64,000 bases of DNA from the NCBI RefSeq assembly GCF_000738265.1, contig NZ_JFCQ01000029.1, positions 310,001-374,000 on the forward strand. The letters are read 5' to 3'. Position 1 is the stretch's first letter. The number at the start of each line of letters is the position of its first letter. Below, piece after piece: positions 1 to 8,224 of this stretch. The position numbers and the translations under genes are program-made. The notes under the pieces are model-generated. The model was not told the DNA's origin, ran no database searches, and saw only the letters and a list, made by a program, of their open reading frames with translations. Source of the stretch: Corynebacterium jeikeium. Lineage in GTDB: Bacteria; Actinomycetota; Actinomycetes; Mycobacteriales; Mycobacteriaceae.

Positions 1-191
1 TGTTCCAGGGCCACGCCGTAACCCCCGCCAAGGCTGCTCAAAAAATTTTGAAGGGCGTGGACAAGGGCAAGTACCTCATCAACACCAGCCCCGACATTCC
101 TGTTGCCCGCTGGGCGCAGGTCAACGCCCCCTGGGCCTACAAGGGCGTGATGAAAGCGCTTAACGCTGGGTTCCGATGGGCGTCAAAGTAA
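1..191 (+). CDS. C-terminal end of a short-chain dehydrogenase/reductase (partial)
   Basis: An open frame enters from the left edge and ends at TAA 189-191, giving 62 residues. It contains TPAKAAQKILKGVDKGKYLI followed by NTSPDIPVARW. This resembles the substrate-loop and C-terminal end of SDR-family oxidoreductases, where a line such as 'A..IL.Gv.kgkylv.tspd' follows the Rossmann core. The Rossmann fold and the catalytic Tyr-Lys lie outside the window, so the substrate cannot be inferred. The last codons overlap the 3' end of the convergent DUF1648 gene by 9 bases. Confidence 0.6.
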   Translation, partial: FQGHAVTPAKAAQKILKGVDKGKYLINTSPDIPVARWAQVNAPWAYKGVMKALNAGFRWASK

Positions 192-1262
192 GAAGGGCAA
201 CGAGATTGAAGCGAGCAGCACGAGCGCAACAAAAGCGAGGAACGCCTTGCCCTGCCAGTGGGCGTAGTTGAAGTCCACCCCCACCCCGTGGCGCTTGTCG
301 ACCATCACGGCCGGGTCGTCCGGGTTGTGGTAAAACATGCCCCACTTGTAGTGCTCGTCGTTGTCCCGGCCCTCGCCGCTCGTGTTCGCTAGCGCGGACT
401 GCTTCCTCGCCAGCGCCACGACCATGGCCAGACAAACCGCAAACACGAGCACGAGCGAACCGATTATGGCCGGAGCCACCCAGTCCGTGTGCAGCACGGT
501 CACAACCTGCAGGCTAGCGAGCAAGATGGCCACCGCAACGTTCATCACCGCCAGCCACATCGCCGTATGACGCCAAACAATCTTCTGCGAAACCTTCCCC
601 CGCAGCGACGTATCCGCTCGGGCCGGCACGCTAACGCGCAACAATGCGACCGTAATCAGCGCAAAAAGCAGCACCATTCCCACACCAAAGAACGTCGGGA
701 AGAACACCGAACCCACAGATTTGCTATCCCAGCTATCCGGTTCGAAACCACTGCCGAAGTGAGTGGCGAAGCGCTCGGGAATATCACCCCACCGCGCGGC
801 CACGTACCCGGCCGCGACGGCGAGCACAGCCAGCGCTGCCCAGGTGAAGGCCCATGCACGTTGCGGAGATGTGTCCTCTACCGGCGTGATCTCCCCGGCC
901 ACCACCGTACGCACGCCGTCGAACCAGCCTTCCCGCTGCTTGGCCTCGCGTATTGGCTTCCCGGCCTGGTTGAGATTCCACATAAAGAAGCCCACCGGTA
1001 CGAGGGGCAGCATTGCGCCAACCACTGGCACCACAGCGGCCGGTATCGCCAGCAGCGCAGAAACCACAGCCGCCGCAACCTGGCGTTTAAGGAACGTACC
1101 CTCTTGTCGCCGCACAACATCGTCGCCCCAATGCGTCTCCGGCACGCGCACGCCCAACCGAACACCCGGCGACGACAGCTTCGGCGTGTACACCAGGATC
1201 AGCCCTACAAGCAGCGCTGTTACGCAGAACACGCCTGCAAGGAATGGATCGAATGCAATCAT
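183..1262 (-). CDS. DUF1648 (SdpI-like) integral membrane protein with C-terminal DUF5808-like tail
   Basis: A 359-residue polytopic membrane protein. It has hydrophobic segments near residues 8-25, 62-95, 138-158, 185-210 and 235-285, and one at the C terminus. The central PERFATHFGSGFEPDSW matches the DUF1648 signature of SdpI-type proteins (P..f..Hf...g.pd.w). The segment around residues 300-335 (NPDDPAVMVDKRHGVGVDFN) looks like DUF5808. It follows a YtrA-type GntR repressor by 10 bp, with AGGAGAACC before the ATG, so the two form an operon. Gram-positive operons of this type respond to envelope or antimicrobial-peptide stress. No substrate is known, and the role here is inferred from the family and the pairing. 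Confidence 0.8.
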   Translation of the reverse strand: MIAFDPFLAGVFCVTALLVGLILVYTPKLSSPGVRLGVRVPETHWGDDVVRRQEGTFLKRQVAAAVVSALLAIPAAVVPVVGAMLPLVPVGFFMWNLNQAGKPIREAKQREGWFDGVRTVVAGEITPVEDTSPQRAWAFTWAALAVLAVAAGYVAARWGDIPERFATHFGSGFEPDSWDSKSVGSVFFPTFFGVGMVLLFALITVALLRVSVPARADTSLRGKVSQKIVWRHTAMWLAVMNVAVAILLASLQVVTVLHTDWVAPAIIGSLVLVFAVCLAMVVALARKQSALANTSGEGRDNDEHYKWGMFYHNPDDPAVMVDKRHGVGVDFNYAHWQGKAFLAFVALVLLASISLPFLL

Positions 1263-1272
1263 GATGGTTCTC

Positions 1273-1644
1273 CTATTCCCACTTCACCGCGAGGTCTTCA
1301 ACCGTCGCGGAAATGTCGTCTGCATTGAAGCCTTGCGCGAGCGCCCGCCACACCGTGGCTCGCAGATCCTCGCGCAGCCGTTCGCGCTGTTGCGCGCTAG
1401 GCCGCTTAGGCCGCGTAATCACGGTGCCCGATCGCGCCGCCGTGAGCACTAGCCCGTCTTCTTGTAGCTGGTCGTATGCCTTCTTGACTGTTGCGGGATT
1501 GACGCCATATTCCACCGCCAACCGCCTCACCGAAGGCAAGGGTTGTCCGTCTTGCAGTTCGCCGGAAATAATCCCCGCCACGATTCCGTCGTGGATCTGT
1601 TGAGCGATCGGCACGGGCGAGTCGGGCTCCACGATGAGATACAT
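1273..1644 (-). CDS. GntR-family transcriptional regulator, YtrA subfamily
   Basis: A 123-residue one-domain regulator. Residues 1-75 form the GntR winged helix (PIAQQIHDGIVAGIISGELQ, then LPSVRRLAVEYGVNPATVKK and AYDQLQEDGLV). The short helical C terminus is typical of the YtrA subfamily, which lacks a ligand-binding domain. A longer frame runs upstream, but ATG 1644 is chosen because AAGGAGG lies just ahead of it and family proteins begin here. It is the first gene of a two-gene operon with the DUF1648 membrane protein. YtrA regulators usually repress their own operon, and an inverted repeat upstream (1671-1684) fits autoregulation. Confidence 0.88.
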   Translation of the reverse strand: MYLIVEPDSPVPIAQQIHDGIVAGIISGELQDGQPLPSVRRLAVEYGVNPATVKKAYDQLQEDGLVLTAARSGTVITRPKRPSAQQRERLREDLRATVWRALAQGFNADDISATVEDLAVKWE

Positions 1645-1670
1645 GGGACGAGAACCTCCTTCAGAATCTG

Positions 1671-1684
1671 TACTGCCGACAGTA
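1671..1684. promoter_or_regulatory. Candidate GntR/YtrA operator (inverted repeat)
   Basis: TACTG-CCGA-CAGTA is a perfect 5-bp-arm inverted repeat 26 bp upstream of the gntR start codon, where a promoter -10 or early leader would lie. YtrA-type repressors bind short palindromes in their own promoters, so autorepression is likely. This is inferred from position and symmetry only. Confidence 0.4.
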
Positions 1685-1859
1685 GCACAACCTGTATCAC
1701 TACAAGCAATACAAAGGAATCTGCTAGCCCGCTGTTCGATTTTTCTAGCTTCTACGCAAGGGGGTTGTCCGGGGCGGTTTATATACTGCACGCACAAGCC
1801 GGAAAAATTTTTTGGCTACACCACAAAACCACCTACGAACAGGCAAGAGGGGAAAGACC

Positions 1860-3011
1860 ATGTTCGAGCATTCCACCACCACACCCTGCTGGCGCATCAC
1901 CGACCCAAACGACCCACTCAGCGCCGCAGCGTGCGAAGTAAACCGCGGGCACGTAAACCTCGCCGTGGCCTGCACGCCCGAGATGGACGAGTGCGTCATC
2001 GACGTATCCACCCGCCTGGCCGTGCGCCTCGGCCTGACGGAATACCGCGCACTCACCCTGGTAGAGATCGGCCACATGTTCCGCCGCTTCCCCACCATCC
2101 TCGAACTCGCCCGTACCGGCGCCTACTCGCTTGACCTGCTGCGATGCATGGCCGAGTGCCTCAGCCCCGTCAAGATGGACGTGCCCGAAATTTTCGAGGA
2201 AAAAATTTTTAAGGCGATCTCCCCCACCGTCCCCAACCAGGCCATGCTGGCCAGGGCAACCATCCGCGGCCGCATCGAGCAAGTCATCCGCAAACACGAT
2301 CCCCAGGCCCTGCCGGAGGAGTCGAAGGATACGGACACGGGTTCCTCCGCGCGCCTCGACATCGACGATCGCCCCGACACCACCACTGTTTTCTTCTTGA
2401 CGCTGCCCAAACTCGAAGGGTTAGAGCTCCAACGAACGCTCAATAACGTGGTCAAAAACAGTTCTTGCTCTCGCGCCGAAGCCCTGATGCGCCTGGTGCG
2501 CAGGCAGACCACGGCGGACATCACGCTAAACCTGTATCAGAGTACGGATCAGCCAGACGCCCCCATCTGGGCCGCGGGTGGCTGGGTCAGCTCAAAGGCC
2601 ACGCAGAGATGGAAAGATCGCGTTACGCACGTCCAGTTCCCCGGTGCCGCAAGCAACGAGGGCTACTCCCCCACACCTCTGGTGCGGGCCAGCGTGGAGG
2701 GGCGCGACGGAACCTGCCGCTTCCCGGGATGTTCGGTGCCCGCACACAAGTGCCAGCTGGACCACGTGCAGCGCTATAACCATGAAAACCCGCAGGCAGG
2801 AGGGCCAACGGCGACGTCAAACCTGCATTGCCTGTGCGCCAAGCACCACAACGCGAAGACGACTGGCTCCTGGGACGTCACCATCCATCCCGACGGCAAC
2901 GAGACCTGGACGAGCCACGGCGACGGGCACACGGTGATGACGGCTCCCAACGGGCCACTGGGCCGGGAAACCTTCGCCCAGCGAGCGGAGAATCGTCGAC
3001 GGGCAGCCTAG
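1860..3011 (+). CDS. HNH endonuclease domain protein (13E12/DUF222-like family)
   Basis: A 383-residue protein with a helical N-terminal and central region and a C-terminal HNH nuclease domain at about residues 285-345. The motif has CRFPGCSVPAHKCQLDHV, then ATSNLHCLCAKHHNAKT. This supplies the zinc cysteines, the HNH Asp-His pair and the final His-His. Such proteins are often multicopy in Corynebacterium and Mycobacterium and may be mobile or selfish, but the substrate is unknown. ATG 1860 is chosen over an in-frame ATG at 1812 because GAGGGGAAAG lies just before it. The stop overlaps the convergent CMD-family gene by 4 bp. The sequence contains one exact AAAATTTT and a GAAATTTTC site. Confidence 0.85.
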   Translation: MFEHSTTTPCWRITDPNDPLSAAACEVNRGHVNLAVACTPEMDECVIDVSTRLAVRLGLTEYRALTLVEIGHMFRRFPTILELARTGAYSLDLLRCMAECLSPVKMDVPEIFEEKIFKAISPTVPNQAMLARATIRGRIEQVIRKHDPQALPEESKDTDTGSSARLDIDDRPDTTTVFFLTLPKLEGLELQRTLNNVVKNSSCSRAEALMRLVRRQTTADITLNLYQSTDQPDAPIWAAGGWVSSKATQRWKDRVTHVQFPGAASNEGYSPTPLVRASVEGRDGTCRFPGCSVPAHKCQLDHVQRYNHENPQAGGPTATSNLHCLCAKHHNAKTTGSWDVTIHPDGNETWTSHGDGHTVMTAPNGPLGRETFAQRAENRRRAA

Positions 3012-3559
3012 CGCGGCTCGTCGACTGGGACTCCCATGACGTCCAGCGCCGTGGCCAGACCGTCATAGTTGGTGACTAGCATGACGAACGCAACCTGCTC
3101 CCGTTCGCTCAGCAGATCCCGCACGCGCTGGGCCATGTCGGCGGTCAGTCCACGGTCGCGGACCAGCTGCTCGGCTGCATCCAGCAAGGTGCCGTGACGG
3201 CCGGTGAAGCCGTGGTCGGGCTGGAATAGGGCGTCAATACGTTTAACCCCAACCCGTGCGGCGAGGGCACGGTGCTGGTCGGCTTCGTAGGCGCTGCCGC
3301 GCAGGTAGGCGACGCGGAGGATGATCATTTCGGTTTCGACGCGCGAAAGGTAACCGAAGGGCATCATCGAGCCGCCGTACAGCAGCCAGAAAAAGAACAA
3401 CCGCGGGGCGCGGCCGATGGTGGCGAACACCCCGAGGTTCTTCTTCTTGGTTATGCGGGCCCCGATGCGCGTGGCGAAGGCGCCGAATGGGCCGAGGCGG
3501 CGCAGGTGCTGCTTGCGCGGTACAGGGCCGGGCCCCAGAGGTGTAGTTTTGTCTCCCAT
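3008..3559 (-). CDS. Carboxymuconolactone decarboxylase (AhpD-like) family protein, cysteine-less
   Basis: A 183-residue protein whose core MPFGYLSRVETEMIILRVAY leads into an AhpD-type helix pair. It matches CMD-family proteins of actinobacteria that start near a 'PFG.LSR.e.EmviLrva' motif. In true AhpD peroxidases the next helix carries a CxxC and a His. Here the segment reads LRGSAYEADQHRALA, with no cysteine, so classic peroxidatic chemistry is unlikely. The N terminus (residues 1-60) is basic and hydrophobic. It lies 25 bp downstream of map on the same strand and converges on the HNH gene. Function unknown. Confidence 0.7.
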   Translation of the reverse strand: MGDKTTPLGPGPVPRKQHLRRLGPFGAFATRIGARITKKKNLGVFATIGRAPRLFFFWLLYGGSMMPFGYLSRVETEMIILRVAYLRGSAYEADQHRALAARVGVKRIDALFQPDHGFTGRHGTLLDAAEQLVRDRGLTADMAQRVRDLLSEREQVAFVMLVTNYDGLATALDVMGVPVDEPR

Positions 3560-3584
3560 ACTTCTGGGAGGTTAGTCGGTCGGG

Positions 3585-4454
3585 CTAGGACTCGCTGGGA
3601 ATCGTGAGAACCTCGTAGCCGTCCTCGGTAACGACGAGGGTGTGCTCGAACTGCGCGGTCCACTGGCGGTCCTTGGTCTGGACGGTCCAGTCGTCGTCCC
3701 AGACCTCGTAGTCGAGGCCGCCGAGGTTGATCATCGGCTCGATGGTCAGGGTCATGCCCGGTTCCAGCAGGTCGGTGTACATGGTCGGGCGGTCGTAGTG
3801 CAGCACAACAAGGCCGTTGTGGAAGGTCGGGCCCACCCCGTGGCCGGTGAAGTCCTCCACGACGTTGTAGCCGAAGCGCTTGGCGTAGCTCTCGATCACG
3901 CGGCCGATGATGTTGATCTGGCGGCCCGGCTTGACGGCCTTGATACCGCGCCACATGGCCTTTTCGGTGCGTTCGACCAGCAGGCGGTGCTCCTCGGAGA
4001 CGTCGCCAGCTAGGAAGGTCGCGTTGGTATCGCCGTGCACACCGTTCTTGTAAGCGGTGACGTCGATGTTGACGATGTCGCCGTCCTGAATAACGGTGCT
4101 GTCGGGGATGCCGTGGCAGATGATCTCGTTGAGGCTCACGCAGCAGGACTTCGGGAAGTGCCGGTAGCCGAGGGTGGAGGGGTACGCGCCGTGGTCGCAC
4201 ATGTATTCGTGCGCCACCCGGTCAATTTCGTCGGTGGTCACACCGGGGGCGACGGCAGCCCCGGCGGCTTGCAGTGCGTCGGCGGCGATGCGGCTAGCTT
4301 CACGCATCTTTTCGATAGTCTCAGGCGTCTGCACCCACGGCTCGCCGATGTTCTCCTGCACGCTGTCCTTCCAGGCGTACTCTGGCCTTTCGATGTTGGT
4401 CGGGACGTTACGGATGGGCGTGGGGTTACCGGGGGTCAATGGTGCTCGAGTCAT
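3585..4454 (-). CDS. map: Methionine aminopeptidase type I, actinobacterial extended form
   Basis: Removes N-terminal Met from nascent proteins as they leave the ribosome. At 289 residues it has the roughly 40-residue proline-containing N-terminal extension ([14 protein letters not shown]) of mycobacterial MetAP1c, which is thought to aid ribosome docking. All five metal ligands are present: Asp131 in NIDVT, Asp142 in GDTNATF, His205 in GHGVGPTFH, Glu239 in TIEPM and Glu270 in FEHTLVV. His114 in ICHGIP is the substrate-binding histidine. It begins at ATG 4454, 11 bp after the end of the upstream PBP gene, so the two are probably co-transcribed, as in C. glutamicum. Confidence 0.96.
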   Translation of the reverse strand: MTRAPLTPGNPTPIRNVPTNIERPEYAWKDSVQENIGEPWVQTPETIEKMREASRIAADALQAAGAAVAPGVTTDEIDRVAHEYMCDHGAYPSTLGYRHFPKSCCVSLNEIICHGIPDSTVIQDGDIVNIDVTAYKNGVHGDTNATFLAGDVSEEHRLLVERTEKAMWRGIKAVKPGRQINIIGRVIESYAKRFGYNVVEDFTGHGVGPTFHNGLVVLHYDRPTMYTDLLEPGMTLTIEPMINLGGLDYEVWDDDWTVQTKDRQWTAQFEHTLVVTEDGYEVLTIPSES

Positions 4455-4465
4455 GGGTCCTTATT

Positions 4466-6364
4466 CTACTCTTGACGCCCTTCCGCCTCCGCGCCCGGGC
4501 CATCCAGGTTCTTAAAGAAATCGGCAGTCACGGCGGTAGCGTGCTCGGATCCGCCGCCGAGCACAATGAGAGTCGCAAAGGCCAGGTCGCCGCGGTATCC
4601 GGCTAGCCAACTGTGAGAACCTTCATTGATTTCCGCCTCACCGGTCTTGGCGTAGACCTCTCCGGCGCCAGCCACCCCGGAGCCCGAGCCATTGGTCACT
4701 ACTGCCCGCATCATGCGGCGGAGTTCTTGAATGACTTTCGGATCCAGCTTCTTCTTGGCGTCCTTTTTGGCCTCGTCGTTATTCGCCTCGGTGTGGTGGT
4801 TGTCGCCGGCGATGAGGTACGGGGTGGGCACCTTGCCGGCTGCCACAGCGGAAGCGACCAAGGCTATGCCGAAGGGGCTGGCCAGGTCGAGGCCCTGGCC
4901 GTAGCCGGCTTCGGTGCGGTCGAGCATCGTCTCGCCCTCGGGTACGGAGCCGGTGATGGTCTCCAGGCCCTCGATGTCGTAGTCCGCGCCGAGACCAAAC
5001 TGCGCTGCGACGTCCTTCAACTCGCCCGGCTTTAGCTTGGTCGAGATGTCCGCGAAGGTGGTGTTGCACGACTTGGCGAAGGCATCTTCCAGAGGGGTGC
5101 TGCCCAGCGAGAAACCGTTGTAGTTGGTCACCACGCGTCCGCCGATGTCCTGAGTTCCGGGGCAATCAACGATCGAATCCGGAGTAAGCCCCTGCTTCTG
5201 CAAGCCGGCGTATGCGGTGAGCATCTTGAACGTCGAGCCCGGCGGGTACTGGCCCATGAGAGCCGTGTTGCCGTCCTCGTCGGCCTTTGCCGACTGCGCG
5301 ACGGCCAGCACTTCGCCGGTCGATGGGCGCATGACCACCATCATCACCTTCGAGTCGGCGCGGGTATTCACGGCCTTCTGGGCGGCCTCCTGCACCTTGC
5401 GGGACAGGGAGACGCGCACGCTCGGCGCGGACTTCGCTTCCTCGCCGCCGACCTGGGCAACCTCGTTACCCTCGTTGGTGGCGGCGACGACCTTCCAGCC
5501 GTTGACGCCCTGCAGGTCCTTTTCCACCACGCTGCTCACGCGCGACATGATGTCCGGGGCAAAGGAAGGATCGGGGCGCACCAAAGCGGGCTCTTCGTTC
5601 ATGCGGACGCCCTCGATGTTGCCGAGGACTTCCTGCAAGCGCTTGCCCTGAGCCTGGTTGACGCTCACGACGGAGTACTCGCCGTCCACCCCGTCGGCTT
5701 CCTCGGCCTTCTTTTCGGGGTTGATGGCGGGCACGGACTTGTCGCCCGCACGCAGGGCGTCGAGTTCACCGGCGATGCGGCGCATCGTTCCAAGTACGCT
5801 GGCCACCTTCTTCGTGTCCACGAGGATGCGGTACTGGGTACCCGGCTTCAGCAACACCGCACCATCGGAGCCCACGACGTTCGCCACCGGCGCTGGCACG
5901 CTACGCAGCTCCAGGTGCTGATTCGCGCCGAGCTCCGGGTGCAGCACAGCCGGCTGCCAACGCACGGACCAGTCGTCGCCGGTGCGGGTCAGACTCATGG
6001 ACGAGTCATAGGAAAAATCGCGGCCACCCGGCAGCTGCCAGTGCATCGAGTACTGGGCGGTGGCCTGGTTGTCCTTGGAGTTGACGTTCTTCAGTTCCGT
6101 CCGCAGCCCCTCGGCCTGCAGGGACTTCCACACCTGGTCAATGGCCTGGGACGCCTTATCGGGGTTATCGGTCTCCCCGCCAGCTACGGAAGCCTCCCCC
6201 GGTGTGGAAAGGGCAGAAAGAAAGGCCTGGGCGGCGTCATCAGCAACATCCGGTTTCGGCGTACAAGCCGCAGCCCCCAGCACTAGCCCTGCCGTAGTGA
6301 CGGCCGCGGTGATACTCCGTCGGGTGGCGGAGCTGAGGGAAAAAGTGGGGGTGCGCATAGGCAC
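4466..6364 (-). CDS. Lipoprotein class B penicillin-binding protein with MecA-like N-terminal domain
   Basis: A D,D-transpeptidase that cross-links peptidoglycan. A basic N terminus and hydrophobic stretch end in the lipobox LGAAAC (Cys34), which predicts a membrane-anchored lipoprotein. Residues 40-145 look like the NTF2-like N-terminal domain of MecA-type PBPs, and 150-280 like the dimerisation region. The transpeptidase runs from about 315 to 620, with STFK (Ser377, Lys380), SCN (Ser432) and KTG (Lys573). It corresponds to the PBP gene that lies between map and the chrSA genes in C. glutamicum. The GTG start at 6364 and the ATG at 6358 are both possible and neither has a strong Shine-Dalgarno. 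The MecA-like architecture may matter for beta-lactam tolerance, which is inferred. Confidence 0.93.
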   Translation of the reverse strand: MPMRTPTFSLSSATRRSITAAVTTAGLVLGAAACTPKPDVADDAAQAFLSALSTPGEASVAGGETDNPDKASQAIDQVWKSLQAEGLRTELKNVNSKDNQATAQYSMHWQLPGGRDFSYDSSMSLTRTGDDWSVRWQPAVLHPELGANQHLELRSVPAPVANVVGSDGAVLLKPGTQYRILVDTKKVASVLGTMRRIAGELDALRAGDKSVPAINPEKKAEEADGVDGEYSVVSVNQAQGKRLQEVLGNIEGVRMNEEPALVRPDPSFAPDIMSRVSSVVEKDLQGVNGWKVVAATNEGNEVAQVGGEEAKSAPSVRVSLSRKVQEAAQKAVNTRADSKVMMVVMRPSTGEVLAVAQSAKADEDGNTALMGQYPPGSTFKMLTAYAGLQKQGLTPDSIVDCPGTQDIGGRVVTNYNGFSLGSTPLEDAFAKSCNTTFADISTKLKPGELKDVAAQFGLGADYDIEGLETITGSVPEGETMLDRTEAGYGQGLDLASPFGIALVASAVAAGKVPTPYLIAGDNHHTEANNDEAKKDAKKKLDPKVIQELRRMMRAVVTNGSGSGVAGAGEVYAKTGEAEINEGSHSWLAGYRGDLAFATLIVLGGGSEHATAVTADFFKNLDGPGAEAEGRQE

Positions 6365-6378
6365 AGAGGTTAGCAGGG

Positions 6379-7029
6379 TTAATCGATGATTCCGCGTTCC
6401 CGCGCCACGGCGACGGCAGCTGTTCTGTTTTTCACATTGAGTTTGGAAAATACGTGCGCCATGTGGGATTTCACGGTCGCCTCTGTAAGAATCAGCTCCT
6501 TGGCGATGGCGCGGTTCGACTTGCCGTGGCTGGCCAGGGTAAGCACCTCCTGCTCGCGGTTAGTCAGCGATTCGAAGGGGTTGGCCAGGCGGCCGCGGAG
6601 CTTGCCGATGATGCTCTTGTTCATCACGGTCTGGCCGCGGGCGGCTTGGCGGATACCCTCCGCGAGCTCCTCCGGAGAGCAGTCCTTCAGCAGGTAGCCG
6701 ACCGCGCCTGCGGAAATGGCGCCCAGCACGTCGCTGTCGGTGGAGTAGTTCGTCAGGATCAGCACCTGCGGGGCGGGCCGCTGCGTGCGGATGGCGCGGG
6801 TGGCGCGCACTCCCCCGGACTCGGCGCCCTCGCTGCCGGGGCCTTCGCCGAAGCGCAGATCCATCAGTACAACGTCGGGGCGTTCCATCTCGCAGATAGC
6901 GACGGCCCGCTCGGGTTCGCCGACGGAGGCGACGACCTCCACGTCCCCGGTGCCCCGCAGCATGGCTTCGATTCCGGCGCGCACAACGGGGTGATCATCG
7001 CAGATCAGCACACGAAGTTGGTCTGGCAT
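6379..7029 (-). CDS. chrA: Haem-responsive response regulator ChrA (NarL family)
   Basis: A 216-residue response regulator. The receiver domain (residues 1-125) has acidic pocket DD at 11-12, phosphoacceptor Asp57 in VVLMDLRF and Lys115 in YLLKD. The LuxR-type helix-turn-helix (150-216) contains SLTNREQEVLTLASHGKSNR and EATVKSHMAHVFSKL. It starts 9 bp after the stop of the histidine kinase. The gene order (PBP, this regulator, kinase, divergent ABC exporter, ispG) is that of chrSA-hrtBA in C. glutamicum and C. diphtheriae. There phospho-ChrA activates hrtBA and acts on haem-responsive genes. The name rests on this synteny and on family similarity. Confidence 0.88.
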   Translation of the reverse strand: MPDQLRVLICDDHPVVRAGIEAMLRGTGDVEVVASVGEPERAVAICEMERPDVVLMDLRFGEGPGSEGAESGGVRATRAIRTQRPAPQVLILTNYSTDSDVLGAISAGAVGYLLKDCSPEELAEGIRQAARGQTVMNKSIIGKLRGRLANPFESLTNREQEVLTLASHGKSNRAIAKELILTEATVKSHMAHVFSKLNVKNRTAAVAVARERGIID

Positions 7030-7038
7030 AGTCAGCTC

Positions 7039-8109
7039 CTAACGCATCGGCACTTGGATGGAAACGCCACACCCGGCTCCTGGGGAGCTCTCCACGTGCA
7101 TGGTTGCCCCGATTAGATTAGCGCGACGGCGGACGCCCGCCAGGCCGACGGGCGACAGGCTCACCTGCTCTGCGTCCATTCCGCGGCCATTGTCCACCAC
7201 ATCGAGGCTCAGCATGTCGTCCTGGTAGGTCAGGGTCACGCGGGCGCGCGTGGCCCCCGAATGCTTCACCACGTTAGACACGAGCGATTGGGTGATGCGC
7301 GTGAGCTCCTGTTCCACCTTTTCGTCCAGGTCGTAGGGATCGCCCTCGACGTCGAAGCTTAAGGCCTCGCCCAGCGGGGTGCCCGAACACACGCGGGCCA
7401 GAGCGATGGGCAGGTCTCCGCCGACCAGCGGTCCGGGCTGCAGCGCGGCAATAATGCGGCGAGTTTCCGCCAGGTTGTCTTCGGCGGTGGTGCGCGCCAG
7501 CCGCAGATCCTCCAGGATTTCGGGGTCATCGACGCGCTTCTCCACGGCCTGCAGGATCATGTGAATGGAACTCAAGCCCTGCGCGACCGTGTCGTGGATC
7601 TCCCCTGCCAGACGGGTGCGTTCGTCCATTTCGCCGGCGAGGCGGCTGGCAGTTTCCCGGGCGCTGGCTTCGTCGCGCAGCTCCTTGAAGCCTAAGCCGA
7701 CAACCGTCGCGACCACCGCGGCGACGATCGGCCCCAAGGCCTCCCCGCTGTGGTAGATAGACAACACGGTGACCACTGTGTTGCACACGATCGCCGGCCA
7801 CATGGGCAGCACGCCGACGCACAGGAAGAACAGCGCAAATGCCATAAACGCAGCACTTGGGGCCACCAACAGCAGGCACGCCCAGGCGGCGATCACCAGC
7901 GTCAACCACAGCCACCTGGGGCGCAGCCACAGCCCCATGACGTAGATGAAGCACAGCGCCGCGGCATTCCACGACCATCCGTCGCGGATGACGGTCACCG
8001 CCATCAGCAGGGCCATCAGCAGGTGCAGCCCCATGCCCAGGTAGACCCACGCCCGGTTCAGCGCAATGACCTTGTTCGACTTGGCGGTCGACTTTGATGT
8101 GTGAATCAT
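7039..8109 (-). CDS. chrS: Haem-sensing histidine kinase ChrS
   Basis: A 356-residue membrane kinase. About six hydrophobic segments span residues 18-135. The HisKA_3 dimerisation helix ERTRLAGEIHDTVAQGLSS carries the phospho-accepting His172. A HATPase domain follows with the N box (NVVKHSGATRARV) and G1 box (DVVDNGRGMD). The frame extends further upstream, but ATG 8109 is preferred. It has GGGGAC just ahead, it places the first transmembrane helix near the N terminus, and it leaves a promoter region against hrtB. In corynebacteria ChrS senses haem within its membrane segments. It is paired with chrA and divergent from hrtBA. Confidence 0.88.
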   Translation of the reverse strand: MIHTSKSTAKSNKVIALNRAWVYLGMGLHLLMALLMAVTVIRDGWSWNAAALCFIYVMGLWLRPRWLWLTLVIAAWACLLLVAPSAAFMAFALFFLCVGVLPMWPAIVCNTVVTVLSIYHSGEALGPIVAAVVATVVGLGFKELRDEASARETASRLAGEMDERTRLAGEIHDTVAQGLSSIHMILQAVEKRVDDPEILEDLRLARTTAEDNLAETRRIIAALQPGPLVGGDLPIALARVCSGTPLGEALSFDVEGDPYDLDEKVEQELTRITQSLVSNVVKHSGATRARVTLTYQDDMLSLDVVDNGRGMDAEQVSLSPVGLAGVRRRANLIGATMHVESSPGAGCGVSIQVPMR

Positions 8110-8156
8110 GATTGTCCCCAAGTCTAACGGCCGCAAGGTGCAGCGCACCTCCACCA

Positions 8157-8183
8157 AAAGTATGAGTCGAAGACTACTACTTT
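8157..8183. promoter_or_regulatory. Candidate ChrA operator between chrS and hrtBA
   Basis: This is a 27-bp inverted repeat with 12-bp arms (10 of 12 matching): AAAGTA and AGTC in the left arm pair with GACT and TACTTT in the right arm, around a GAA centre. It lies 48 bp from the chrS start and 41 bp from the hrtB start, in the shared divergent promoter. Its size and position are what a dimeric NarL-type regulator would need. Direct binding by ChrA is inferred. Confidence 0.55.
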
Positions 8184-8224
8184 GCCCGATGTGTTCCTTC
8201 TTCTCCGCGCGAAGAATAGGAGCC

